Assembly (NCBI GenBank): GCA_004764695.1
Contig: CM015708.1
Span: forward strand, 62,001-126,000
Direction: 5' to 3'
Source of the DNA: Schizochytrium sp. TIO01
Lineage: Eukaryota; Sar; Bigyra; Thraustochytrida; Thraustochytriidae
DNA length: 64,000 nt
Position 1 is the first letter of the stretch. Every line of letters starts with the position of its first letter. The position numbers and the translations under genes are program-made. Below are positions 27,024 through 36,221 of this stretch, piece after piece. Under the pieces are notes generated by a model, which was not told where the DNA came from, did no database searches, and worked only from the letters and a program-made list of their open reading frames with translations.

Positions 27024-30000
27024 ATGCAGAGCGCCATAACCCGCTGTTTATTGCTCTTCTTCTTCTGCTCTACTCATTTATTCAACAACGTGCTCTCTTA
27101 TGAGTTTCTGCGAACTGCATACGATCAATTCGACCCAGCTGTGAGCCATGTACAAATCCTCACAGACTATTCATTGAAAGCGGATTCAGGTTATGAAAAA
27201 CTCTATGGCATAGGTTATTCTAGTTTAGCAGACACATATGTAAAAAAACTTGCTGCGTGTACGTCGTGGTGCATAGCCTGGAACACTAAAACCCGCAGTG
27301 ATGTTAACTCTAGAGAATGCCAGATAGCTATGTACGTGGTTGTGAATGGCCAACCAAACTGTCACATCTTTCGCCAGACCATAATCAACGGTGCCCAGTC
27401 TTTCAATGAGCTAAACCTCAAGTTTGAAAAATACACGGGTAGAACCGTCATGCTTTTGCGCTCAGATATTACGCCTTATGTTCGTCGCGGATTCCAAATG
27501 CCTCAAGACTTGATCGGGTATGATACCTTTGTCGCAAACGGTGACTTTACGCATAACAAATGGGCTGTCTGTAACCTTGATTCTTCTTATATCGTTCAGA
27601 AAAGAACTCTATTCTCTCTGTCAGAATGCATGATGGCCTGCAAAACAAATCGCGACTGTGCAGCTATTTATGTCGACCCATCGAGCTCCACCTGCACTTT
27701 ACTGAAACATTGCGAGCTTGGTCAGGTCAACAATGGATACACACAGGTCTATCGGAAAAACAAGTTTTATGGCTCAGACATAACTCTTTATCACGGAAAA
27801 TACTGCTCTAATGTTTTGACGCTGCAGGATTTCTCAACCCCTAGTCTCGACGAGTGTATTGAGGCCTGCTATGCTAATTACGATTGCAAAATCTTTGAGT
27901 TTATTTTAGGCAAACGATGTAAGCTAAAAAGTGGATGCGGAGTCATTACCTCAGGACCAAATACTTTAATGGGCGCTCCTCTTTTCAGCTCGCGCACTCG
28001 ACAGCCGACTCAATACCCAACAAAGTTCCCCACTAAAAGTCCAACGAATACAAAAGAACCAACTGCATATCCTACAAAGGAACCAACGCCAGAGCCAACA
28101 TCTGCACCAACTAGAGCTCCAACAGCACAGCGACCTGCAACAAAACTTGACTCTGTTGTCGAATCGTCGACTGGATCTATCGTTTTCCAGCGCTCGACTG
28201 TTGTCATGTTCGACGGCTTTGATACTGATCAGCCCATTCGAGAACTTACCAGAGCAACAGCAGCACAAGACTCGAGTCAGCAGATTTGGTTTTATAGACG
28301 CAGAGGCCAAGAAAGCTTTCTGAGTGCCGTAAGCACGCCGCACAATAAAATTGATTGGGACGTCAACGAAGATGCTTACAAGTATGCAGAGAATGCAAAT
28401 AATTCATTCGGTGAAACACTCCATGCAGCACAAAATTTGCTCTTTGTAGCGCCATCTGGAGCCAGTATTCATAAAATCAAGGCCTACAATCTAACGTCAT
28501 CTTGGCAATCGCCGCAATATTCTTCAGCTCATTCGTTTGTCTATCCGGGCTTGTCTGGCTCGACAATGGATATGCATCGCGTCGCCGCAGCTTTGAGTGG
28601 TCAGCGAGTCTTTTATGTAGGCTATGCAACACCAGATCAAGAAACAGGCCAGGTTCAGGCGAGCATTTACGTCACCGATGGCTCTGGAGAACTATCAGGC
28701 TTACAAGAAATAATCAAGCCTCCCTATCATTCGGGAAATAGTGTGATATCTCAAACCTACTTTGGTCGCGGACTCTTTGTTAGCCAGGACGGAAACAGAC
28801 TGGCGATTTGTGACGATCATGAAGGCGTCATGTCTGTCTTCTTGTACATCTATGACAGTCAACTGAAAACTTATCAGCAACCTTACCCAAAAATTAGTAT
28901 TCCTACCCAAAATGAAATCAACCACCAAGCACAGATGGATTGTCATGTAGAATGGAAAAATGATATCCTGGTTGTTGGCAGTGCCCGGGCGATGACTTCC
29001 TCAATCCTATCATATAGCTCACGCTACACAAAATTTTATAATCGCCTAACTATATCCCATGACAAGTATCTTGATACAATGCTGCCTTACGCAGGAGCAA
29101 TCAGCACAAATGGCCAGGATATTGTAGCTGTCGGTCTTCCTGAAAAAAGCCGCGTTGATTTGTACCGCACGAGTGATGCTGCAATAACGTGGAATTTGTG
29201 GATTAGTCTGACTGGATCTGAACAAGATAATGGCTTCGGCGTCGGCGTCAACATGGACAATACAACAAGTTTGGCTGTAACCTCATTTGATCTGACAAAC
29301 TACATTTATTTGTTCGATCGCATATCAACAATGGCACCGACCAAAAAGCCAACACAGCAACCAACCACTCCATCACCGTTCACGCAAACCGTCCCTACTG
29401 CAACACCAACAGTCGCTCCTACAAAAATACCACCTGCCCCTACAATCAGCCCAGTCTCCTCGAGTACGCCAGCTACTAGTCCTCAAATTAGTCCACATGT
29501 ACTAACTGTAAGCACTCAGCTTATTTCAAGCCGCACCGACAAATCTGTATCTGGATTCGTCGGTCAGTACATTGAACTTCAACAAGATGGCTACCTGTCT
29601 AGCACCCCTAACTTGCGCATCAAACTATCGCCCGACGGAAGTCGCGCATTTGTGCTTCGCCAGAGATCATCTTATAGTGATGTAATGACAATCACTAGTC
29701 TAGCATATGACACATCAACTTCGTCCTGGGCGCCCGGCCGTGAGCTTCTCTATCCTGGAAAGGCTACCTTAGGTCGCTCGCGTTTTGGTAGAAGCTTTGC
29801 TCTTAGCAATTCAACATTACTCGCAACAGCTACTGGCGCAGAAGATACTTATTATTCAATCGATTATGAATTCAAACAAACAGCAGCAACAACTCATTCA
29901 CCCTTACTCTCAACCACCTCGCTTTATCACGATGTTGCCGGCGATGCAGACATGCTCTTTCTCAGTGGTGCTGGAACTATCCAGATTTTTCACAATCCTT

Positions 30001-30773
30001 CTTCTGATAAACTCAATTGGGTAGGCACCCTCTCGGCACCACTCTTTGAAGAGAAAACATCTCTTTATGGTCGCGGGTTGCATGCAAGTCAATCGGGCAG
30101 CCGCCTCGCTGTTTGCGACGAGACCCTTGAGGTTAGGCGTGTCTTTTTATATTCTTCACAGGATCCTAGCTCCGGTGCTTGGCAAAAAAGCTATACCATT
30201 AGCTTACCTAGCAGCACATTTGTAAGTAGTCCATATGCTAATGATACGGATTGTAAAGTAGAATGGAAAGGCGACATTCTGCTTGTTGGATCTTCGCGAG
30301 AACGCTACGTTGCAATTTATCAGTATGCAGCATTGCGAGACACATTCTCTTTAACCAAATTGTTCCACCAACCTGAAATGAGCGATTTTGGACAAGCTCT
30401 GGCGACAAATGGCGGTAATCGAATTGCCATTGGCTATCCGAGTGAAAATTATCTCAAAGTTTATACAAACAGCGCCACATCACCCTCCACCTGGGAAGAA
30501 ATCAGCGGAATCTATGGTACATCAGGCGGCTTTGCACACTCTATCTCTATGAGCGACCAAGCTGATCTTTTGATTACCACACGAGATGCCCCGTATCGCC
30601 TAGCATTCTTTACAAACCAACAGGTTCAGCAATCACAGACCCAACATCCTCTCGAAGTTGCATCAGTTCAAGAAGAACTAACCGCAACGCCTTCTTCGGG
30701 AGGTTCAGTCCTGACTTCGACCGTTAGTCTTAGCTTCCTGATCATGCTTGCAACGACCTGTTTTATTTCATAA
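27024..30773 (+). CDS. Giant surface protein: PAN/apple modules, two beta-propellers, two PT stalks
   Basis: 1249 residues. In order: signal peptide (about 1-25); Cys-rich PAN/apple-like modules up to about 320 (CTSWCIAWN, SLSECMMACKTNRDCAA, SLDECIEACYANYDCKIF); PT stalk (about 324-372); a first FG-GAP-like propeller (about 380-765); a second PT stalk (about 770-814); a second propeller (about 825-1200); and a C-terminal hydrophobic end (about 1225-1249, TSTVSLSFLIMLATTCFIS) with no cytoplasmic tail, as in GPI-anchored proteins. The two propellers share segments (ASQSGSRLAVCDE against VSQDGNRLAICDD; DCKVEWKGDILLVGS against DCHVEWKNDILVVGS), so the unit was duplicated inside the gene. Probably an adhesin-like protein of the virion or infected cell surface. 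Confidence 0.8.
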   Translation: MQSAITRCLLLFFFCSTHLFNNVLSYEFLRTAYDQFDPAVSHVQILTDYSLKADSGYEKLYGIGYSSLADTYVKKLAACTSWCIAWNTKTRSDVNSRECQIAMYVVVNGQPNCHIFRQTIINGAQSFNELNLKFEKYTGRTVMLLRSDITPYVRRGFQMPQDLIGYDTFVANGDFTHNKWAVCNLDSSYIVQKRTLFSLSECMMACKTNRDCAAIYVDPSSSTCTLLKHCELGQVNNGYTQVYRKNKFYGSDITLYHGKYCSNVLTLQDFSTPSLDECIEACYANYDCKIFEFILGKRCKLKSGCGVITSGPNTLMGAPLFSSRTRQPTQYPTKFPTKSPTNTKEPTAYPTKEPTPEPTSAPTRAPTAQRPATKLDSVVESSTGSIVFQRSTVVMFDGFDTDQPIRELTRATAAQDSSQQIWFYRRRGQESFLSAVSTPHNKIDWDVNEDAYKYAENANNSFGETLHAAQNLLFVAPSGASIHKIKAYNLTSSWQSPQYSSAHSFVYPGLSGSTMDMHRVAAALSGQRVFYVGYATPDQETGQVQASIYVTDGSGELSGLQEIIKPPYHSGNSVISQTYFGRGLFVSQDGNRLAICDDHEGVMSVFLYIYDSQLKTYQQPYPKISIPTQNEINHQAQMDCHVEWKNDILVVGSARAMTSSILSYSSRYTKFYNRLTISHDKYLDTMLPYAGAISTNGQDIVAVGLPEKSRVDLYRTSDAAITWNLWISLTGSEQDNGFGVGVNMDNTTSLAVTSFDLTNYIYLFDRISTMAPTKKPTQQPTTPSPFTQTVPTATPTVAPTKIPPAPTISPVSSSTPATSPQISPHVLTVSTQLISSRTDKSVSGFVGQYIELQQDGYLSSTPNLRIKLSPDGSRAFVLRQRSSYSDVMTITSLAYDTSTSSWAPGRELLYPGKATLGRSRFGRSFALSNSTLLATATGAEDTYYSIDYEFKQTAATTHSPLLSTTSLYHDVAGDADMLFLSGAGTIQIFHNPSSDKLNWVGTLSAPLFEEKTSLYGRGLHASQSGSRLAVCDETLEVRRVFLYSSQDPSSGAWQKSYTISLPSSTFVSSPYANDTDCKVEWKGDILLVGSSRERYVAIYQYAALRDTFSLTKLFHQPEMSDFGQALATNGGNRIAIGYPSENYLKVYTNSATSPSTWEEISGIYGTSGGFAHSISMSDQADLLITTRDAPYRLAFFTNQQVQQSQTQHPLEVASVQEELTATPSSGGSVLTSTVSLSFLIMLATTCFIS

Positions 30774-30997
30774 CGACCACTCAGTAAGCAATCTAACTGT
30801 GATATCTTTTCATTCTTTATTATTATTTTTATTATTTTTGTTTTTGTTTTAATAAATTAAAAAAAGTAGTAGTAAATTGACCACCCACCCGATTCGAATA
30901 TGCCGCAACGACTTCAATAAAATAAAAACAGCAACCATAAAACATTGTCAGCAGAATCGAAACTATTCTTACTCCAAAAGCACATAAGCTAAATAAC

Positions 30998-31921
30998 ATG
31001 ACTCTTACAACCTCGCATAATAATTCGTGTCTCGATATCTTATCGATGATAGCAACCAGCCAGGAGCCAATCCAGCAACAAAACCCGAATCCTGTCAACG
31101 TTGATCAATTTGAAAAGATGGCAATCTCGCCAGAAAAACAAGAGCCTGATTGCCAAGCCCAAGACCCAAAACAAGAACAAGTACAACCAATCAAGAGCAA
31201 AGAATCAAAAATATCTGCTTGCTCTCAAGCAGACCTTGATGACATACCCACCGATAATTGCTATAAAAAATGGCTCGTAGAGGGTGCTCAAAAGATTATT
31301 TTGAGCAGCCAACCCACGGCTGAGCAGATGCACGCAATGGACAAAGAAGATTTGCTGAAAGAACTGACCAAGGCAAACGCGATGCATGGATTCTACTATC
31401 TTCTATGTGTTATCTATGAGAAGCTTCTCTCCGGGCAGAGCAAGCATGCAAAAGATCTTCGCGAACTACAAGTTGGTCTGATTCACTCACGAACTCCACT
31501 CATTAAAGAAAGCATTGCGACCTGGGGCAAGAAACGGGCTGCGACTCTGAACACGCGCGTGCAATCTGAGAGCTTACGCGCAACAGAAAAGTTTGGACAA
31601 ACACTCCAAAGCCTCGAGAATGCAGTAATTGGCTGGGTTGAAGAGCGCCTTCAGAACATGTTGAGCATTGAAGCCAAATTCAACCTTCAAATGCGACAAC
31701 ATCTGCATCAAATGTCTCGACAAAGGAAAGATCTGCAGACTACCGCGCAAGAAAGCCAGCAATTACTAGCAAACAAAGCGAAAAGCTCAGGGGATCAAAT
31801 GCCAGATTCGATTCGTCACATTATCAATGGGCTCAAGATCTCAGCCAAACGAAGCGCTCATACAGCTTTTGGCCACGAACAGCCACACGCAAGTAACAAG
31901 AAACGAGTTACGTTTACATAA
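30998..31921 (+). CDS. Helical protein next to MCP, unknown function
   Basis: 307 residues. The first ~85 residues are Gln/Pro/Lys-rich and look disordered; from about 90 to 265 the protein is nearly all helical with heptad-like stretches (LRATEKFGQTLQSLENAV and following). The C-terminus is basic (KRSAH, NKKRVTFT). There is no membrane segment. It faces the MCP gene tail to tail, separated by a (TTA)n tract. A capsid-associated or scaffold role is possible from position only. Confidence 0.65.
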   Translation: MTLTTSHNNSCLDILSMIATSQEPIQQQNPNPVNVDQFEKMAISPEKQEPDCQAQDPKQEQVQPIKSKESKISACSQADLDDIPTDNCYKKWLVEGAQKIILSSQPTAEQMHAMDKEDLLKELTKANAMHGFYYLLCVIYEKLLSGQSKHAKDLRELQVGLIHSRTPLIKESIATWGKKRAATLNTRVQSESLRATEKFGQTLQSLENAVIGWVEERLQNMLSIEAKFNLQMRQHLHQMSRQRKDLQTTAQESQQLLANKAKSSGDQMPDSIRHIINGLKISAKRSAHTAFGHEQPHASNKKRVTFT

Positions 31922-31987
31922 CCCATTAAGAATAAAATTATAATGCAAAAAAAAAAGTTCTATGTTGATAAAAGTACCTATTGTCTC

Positions 31988-32030
<43 letters not shown>
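31988..32030. repeat. (TTA)n microsatellite
   Basis: About 14 TTA units between the convergent stops of the helical protein gene and the MCP gene. Confidence 0.88.
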
Positions 32031-32033
<3 letters not shown>

Positions 32034-32041
32034 AAATTATA

Positions 32042-34555
32042 TTAAAAAACAGTCATGTTTGGCATTTGCCTCACGGGGACATATGTGTTCGGCTTGCGAC
32101 TCATGTGCACACCGTTGTAGGTATTAGGGCCAAGATGACCAGTGTTGGTTGTTCTCTTGGACATGTTAGGTCCATACTCGTAAGCTCCTCGGAAGCAAAT
32201 TGAGTTTGGACTGTATGACGAAGTGCGGTAGTCCTGGTAAGGATTTAATGGCGATGCAAGGTCGGTGCCCTCGATATCCAACAGGCGCTTGTAATACTGT
32301 GCAGTGGAGTAGAACGGCATGTTGCGGTCTGTCTCAATCTCGTTCTGCAGATACTCGTGTCGGCCGCGAATATCAATTGTCGTGTGCCGAGATACATTCT
32401 CACCAACCGGAACAGCCATACACAAAATAGAGTTCTTACTTGTAAGCAAGCCAGCATCATCAGAAATCTCATCGAGGTCCTGACGCGTAATAAATGATGT
32501 GTCTGCACCCTTAATATAAGAATTAATGAACACGCTTGGGCATACACACACATTGTCTTGCTCACGAACAAAAGCTCGCGAATAGTAGACCACATTGCCG
32601 CCAATCATGCGGTCATTTGTACTCTCGGAGCAAGCAAAGGATGTGCGCCCAACCAAAAGAGATCCAGTCTCTTCTCCTCCCTTGCAAATAATCGCCGAAC
32701 TTGTAGAAAACGTCATGTACGGGCGACACAGCAAGAAGTCAATAGGAACAAAAATGTCCTTCTCATGCTGATCGACAAGCGTTTCAAGATTGACCGGACT
32801 CTTGAGCCAAATCGTGGTCATAAAACGGTGGAAGAGACCCATGCCTTGAAGCGAGACGCCAATGTGATCAAGCTGCTCTTCATAGAGCGGGTCTTCGCGA
32901 TCAAAGTGAGTAGACCACTCCTCACCCACCATAGAAACGACAAATCTGTGCAATGATCCATTGTCAAGAGGAACAAACAGTTGCTGAATATACTCAGAGC
33001 TGACATTCTTGAATGAGCTGATAATCTTTTGTGCAGCACGGAGCAACGCAGACCCGTGCCGACGCATAAGCTCAGACTTCACCTCTTCATAATTGTCGTC
33101 TCCCTCTACATAGCCAACTCCAGCCTCGTCACGGATCAGAGGATTGCCCACACACAGATCCACATAGCGCTCCATAATAGAAGAAAGCTGGTCAAGAGCA
33201 CCGCGACCGCACAAATTGCCCAGCGTTCGTGCAATGCGCTCCAAGATACGGGTAGACAGATACTTGGGTCGCATATCAACCCAGTTGGTAATAACCTCAC
33301 CAGTCGGCCCAATGAACATATCATCTTGAACACCGTAGTGCTGCTCACGATCCAAAAATCCTGACACATTATCTTCCCAACGATGACAGTTTCGAAGCAT
33401 GTCACTATAGGACACCTTTGTGAAAACGCCATGCTGCTCATTAAAGATTGCAATGTTGCGATCGCGGCTACGGAATGAAGTCTCAAAGTCTGTCAGGTCG
33501 CTACAAACAGCATCAATCTCGGATGCATAAAATTCGCCAATCATGCGCGGGACTGTCAAAAGGTCAACGGCTTCGTGAGTTGAGGCTGCTGTTGTTGCTC
33601 TGTAAATATTCATGTCAACAATCTTCAGACCTTGGATACTCTGCATTCGAATCGGACCACTGTCTGCGATGTCGGCAGCATTCTCGCGGTTCTTCAGAGC
33701 CTGCGGGCCAGCCGAACTGTACTGCCACAGATCATCCTTATCTTGATAAAAGAACCCAATCAAGCCACCTGGAACAATCATATAATCAGGAGCAACAGAA
33801 CTGCGAGCCATGGCTTGGCGCACGGATGTAATCATGTTGTTCAAGCCGCGAGAGTCTGGAGTCTTGTTTACAATTCCATAATACTCAACCTCCATCCTGA
33901 GACGATCCATAAAGGACATGTTCGTCTTACCTGCTCCATACACATTGTATGGCCCGTTGTTATTCTCTGCCTTGATTTGTTGCTGCAAAGGCGACTCAAG
34001 AAGCGCAAGCATGATATCATATTCATTTGTGCGCTGGATCAGAGAAGCCAGCTGTTCAATCTTGAGCGCCCATTCTCTGCGACCCTCCTCAGTCTGGTAA
34101 AACTCAGCTTCGATACGAATGCCTGCGGCACGTCGCACTGCAACTGCGGAATGCTTCGAACTGGTGTGCGTGTAAATAGGTGCAACACCCTCGTCACTTA
34201 CTTGTGGCACAAATCCCGCCTCCAAGTGAAATGTAGACCATTGCACGCGCAATCCTTCATGAGGCAAAAGCATGTGGATAGGAAGAATTTCATGCACCAA
34301 GACACTATAGTAGTTATCGCGAAGCAGGCCGGTAATGCGATCAGGTACGACCTTGGGCAATCTTTTCATCAAGAGCTCCGTAAGGTCTGAATATGCTCGC
34401 GACTGATGATAAGCATGGTCATACTTTACAATGTCTGGGATACGCCCAAGAACCTTTTCAAGCTCATGAAACTGAGCATTAATTCCTTCGGGTCCATTCG
34501 ACTTGGATGCTGCCGTCTCAAAAGGAATCACGTGCTTCCTCTTAACCTGATGCAT
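32042..34555 (-). CDS. Putative major capsid protein, HK97 fold
   Basis: 837 residues. About residues 128-188 contain what looks like the end of an HK97-type N-arm/E-loop leading into the long spine helix: strands with VAVRRAAGIRIEAEFYQ, then EEGRREWALKIEQLASLI and a second helix NEYDIMLALLES. This strand, (T/E)EE, long helix, E/D-IM-LL order is typical of HK97-fold capsid proteins of phages and mirusviruses. The rest is a large soluble alpha/beta protein without signal peptide or membrane helix. The length is larger than phage MCPs, leaving room for a tower-like insertion. Neighbours on both sides look like virion proteins. I cannot run a structure prediction; the call rests on this region and on the rest of the gene set. 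Confidence 0.6.
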   Translation of the reverse strand: MHQVKRKHVIPFETAASKSNGPEGINAQFHELEKVLGRIPDIVKYDHAYHQSRAYSDLTELLMKRLPKVVPDRITGLLRDNYYSVLVHEILPIHMLLPHEGLRVQWSTFHLEAGFVPQVSDEGVAPIYTHTSSKHSAVAVRRAAGIRIEAEFYQTEEGRREWALKIEQLASLIQRTNEYDIMLALLESPLQQQIKAENNNGPYNVYGAGKTNMSFMDRLRMEVEYYGIVNKTPDSRGLNNMITSVRQAMARSSVAPDYMIVPGGLIGFFYQDKDDLWQYSSAGPQALKNRENAADIADSGPIRMQSIQGLKIVDMNIYRATTAASTHEAVDLLTVPRMIGEFYASEIDAVCSDLTDFETSFRSRDRNIAIFNEQHGVFTKVSYSDMLRNCHRWEDNVSGFLDREQHYGVQDDMFIGPTGEVITNWVDMRPKYLSTRILERIARTLGNLCGRGALDQLSSIMERYVDLCVGNPLIRDEAGVGYVEGDDNYEEVKSELMRRHGSALLRAAQKIISSFKNVSSEYIQQLFVPLDNGSLHRFVVSMVGEEWSTHFDREDPLYEEQLDHIGVSLQGMGLFHRFMTTIWLKSPVNLETLVDQHEKDIFVPIDFLLCRPYMTFSTSSAIICKGGEETGSLLVGRTSFACSESTNDRMIGGNVVYYSRAFVREQDNVCVCPSVFINSYIKGADTSFITRQDLDEISDDAGLLTSKNSILCMAVPVGENVSRHTTIDIRGRHEYLQNEIETDRNMPFYSTAQYYKRLLDIEGTDLASPLNPYQDYRTSSYSPNSICFRGAYEYGPNMSKRTTNTGHLGPNTYNGVHMSRKPNTYVPVRQMPNMTVF

Positions 34556-34619
34556 TTTTTATGCTGCCTATCTTTTTTTTAGTATTTCTTCTTCTGTTAG
34601 TTCTTTTTTTTTTTATTTA

Positions 34620-34673
34620 ATTCCTAAGCCTGCAACCAAAGGCTGCAAAATTATGGCTTTTTTTTTTAGGAAT
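34620..34673. other. Imperfect stem-loop upstream of MCP
   Basis: ATTCCTAA at 34620-34627 is repeated inverted as TTAGGAAT at 34666-34673, with a smaller inner stem (AGCC/GGCT) between. It lies 65 bases upstream of the MCP start in a ~300-base gap (34556-34856) that otherwise holds only A/T runs. It could be a regulatory structure; unproven. Confidence 0.4.
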
Positions 34674-34856
34674 CGACTTGTCTTGACATCATCATGACGA
34701 AATTGCTTTTCATATATACTTTCGTAGGCCTGGACTGTATAAATAAGAGATTTAAAGACTGGTAAATATGCCTTTTTTGATATATTGTTACTTAGTTAGA
34801 TAAAGCCTGACACTAGGCCTGCTTTATTTATATTTGTTAAGCTCTTCAAATACAAT

Positions 34857-35225
34857 TTAAGAGGTAAAAACGACTTGTCTGTCTTTGCGAAGCATAATTT
34901 GACTCCTTCTTAGGGTGCCCTCTTTCAAGCCTGTACAAACCTCGCATTCAAAGTTTTTTGCAGGGTTACCCGGAAGTCTCCAAAATCTAATCTGTGGGTG
35001 GAACATTTTCATAAACTCGATAAATTTGCAGTCTCTGCTCAAGCAAAGTGGTGATTGGTTTTCTGACACAACATCAGCGTAAATTGGTTGCTGCTTCTCG
35101 GTGGCTTCTTTAGTTGCTAGCTTACTCGCAGCAATCAAAGCGTCTAGCTTTAACAAAAAATCATCAATCATGGACGTTTTCGCATTGAAGCGAAATAAAT
35201 GTTTGTGTGGCACAAGCACAAACAT
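34857..35225 (-). CDS. Small protein with Cys pairs, unknown function
   Basis: 122 residues from ATG 35225 (MFVLVPHK); the frame extends two codons further only to a TTG. The N-terminal half is helical (MIDDFLLKLDALIAASKLA). The C-terminal half has C-x4-C (CLSRDC) and CEVC with a Pro/Arg-rich spacer, a possible zinc site, then a basic end. No family recognised. It is in the same direction as the 188-residue gene upstream and the MCP downstream. Confidence 0.55.
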   Translation of the reverse strand: MFVLVPHKHLFRFNAKTSMIDDFLLKLDALIAASKLATKEATEKQQPIYADVVSENQSPLCLSRDCKFIEFMKMFHPQIRFWRLPGNPAKNFECEVCTGLKEGTLRRSQIMLRKDRQVVFTS

Positions 35226-35345
35226 ACGCAAGATGATTCGAAAACAACAATAACTGCGTTGCCTTTCTATCCATATTGATCTATTTGTCTCACGAATTCT
35301 TATTTGTATATAACTTTTTTGAATTATTTTAATGTGTTGATCTCA

Positions 35346-35912
35346 TCAGCTCCACTCTGTTAATGTGGGGTCCAAACCGTCAGGCTTAAAAGTAGTTCGT
35401 GCCTCATGCTGGACGCGACGACGCTTCGCATGATCGCTCAATACTTCTATTGGTGCTGCGACTCCCGTGAGCTTTTTACAATCATTGTTCCAATCTACAA
35501 GTTCTCTTACAAAAGAGCCAAACATCTCTCTCATCTGATCTGCACTCATTAGATAGCCCTTGGAACTCCTGCCGTGTTGAACATACCGGTCAAAATGCAA
35601 GACTCGAACTAGTCTTGCGACCCACGCATAAAGCTCTGGATTTATAAAATCATGCCCAGGAATGCCCTTCATCACCACCATATCATTGATGTCCCAGTTC
35701 TTCACTGAAAATACCGTGGGCTCCAGATCATAATTATAAAAGCTAAATAGCGTTCTACTATCAGGCGATCTCTGTACAAATTCTTGAAGTGCTCTTCTTG
35801 TATACTCTCTTTCTAGAGTAGGCAGCCTATTCAAAAGAGAGAGCAAACGCTCGTTGTTGGTTTCATTAGACATCGTAGCGCTAGGCTGCAGCAAAACTGG
35901 ATTGGTTTTCAT
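35346..35912 (-). CDS. Soluble protein near MCP, unknown function
   Basis: 188 residues from ATG 35912; ATG 35873 (MSNETNNERL) would give 175. Helical N-terminal half with LLSLLNRLPTLEREYTRRAL, then a mixed region (FSFYNYDLEPTVFSVKNWDIND) and a basic stretch (HAKRRRVQHEAR). No membrane segment or catalytic motif seen. The divergent gap to 36222 is ~310 bases, AT-rich, with a (TA)n tract at 35955-35980 and no ORF. Confidence 0.6.
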   Translation of the reverse strand: MKTNPVLLQPSATMSNETNNERLLSLLNRLPTLEREYTRRALQEFVQRSPDSRTLFSFYNYDLEPTVFSVKNWDINDMVVMKGIPGHDFINPELYAWVARLVRVLHFDRYVQHGRSSKGYLMSADQMREMFGSFVRELVDWNNDCKKLTGVAAPIEVLSDHAKRRRVQHEARTTFKPDGLDPTLTEWS

Positions 35913-35954
35913 AAATTTGTACAGCGCTGTGCTACTTTTTTTTTGACCCTGTTC

Positions 35955-35980
35955 TATATATATATATATATATATATATA
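35955..35980. repeat. (TA)n tract in divergent promoter region
   Basis: About 13 TA units, 43 bases upstream of the minus-strand gene ending at 35346 and ~240 bases upstream of the plus-strand gene at 36222. Confidence 0.85.
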
Positions 35981-36221
35981 CAACTTTATGAAATACAACG
36001 AAAACAAAGACTACTATTTTGCTAACTGCACTACCCCATCCCTGTCCCCATTACTATCTATACATGAATAGTTTATTATCTTAAGTATAGACACAGATTC
36101 TCAAACGTAGATTACTAACCCCTAAATAGCGCTTTCTCCTAGTAGCAAGCCAGCCTTAGTATCATTGATTTGAATTTTTTTTGTTTAATTAATAATTTGC
36201 CAAGGATTAAAACAAAAAAAA

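Noticed and set aside
32200-34390. Plus-strand ORFs of 76-252 residues antisense to the MCP gene
   Set aside because: They overlap a long gene with coherent protein sequence and have no domain character.
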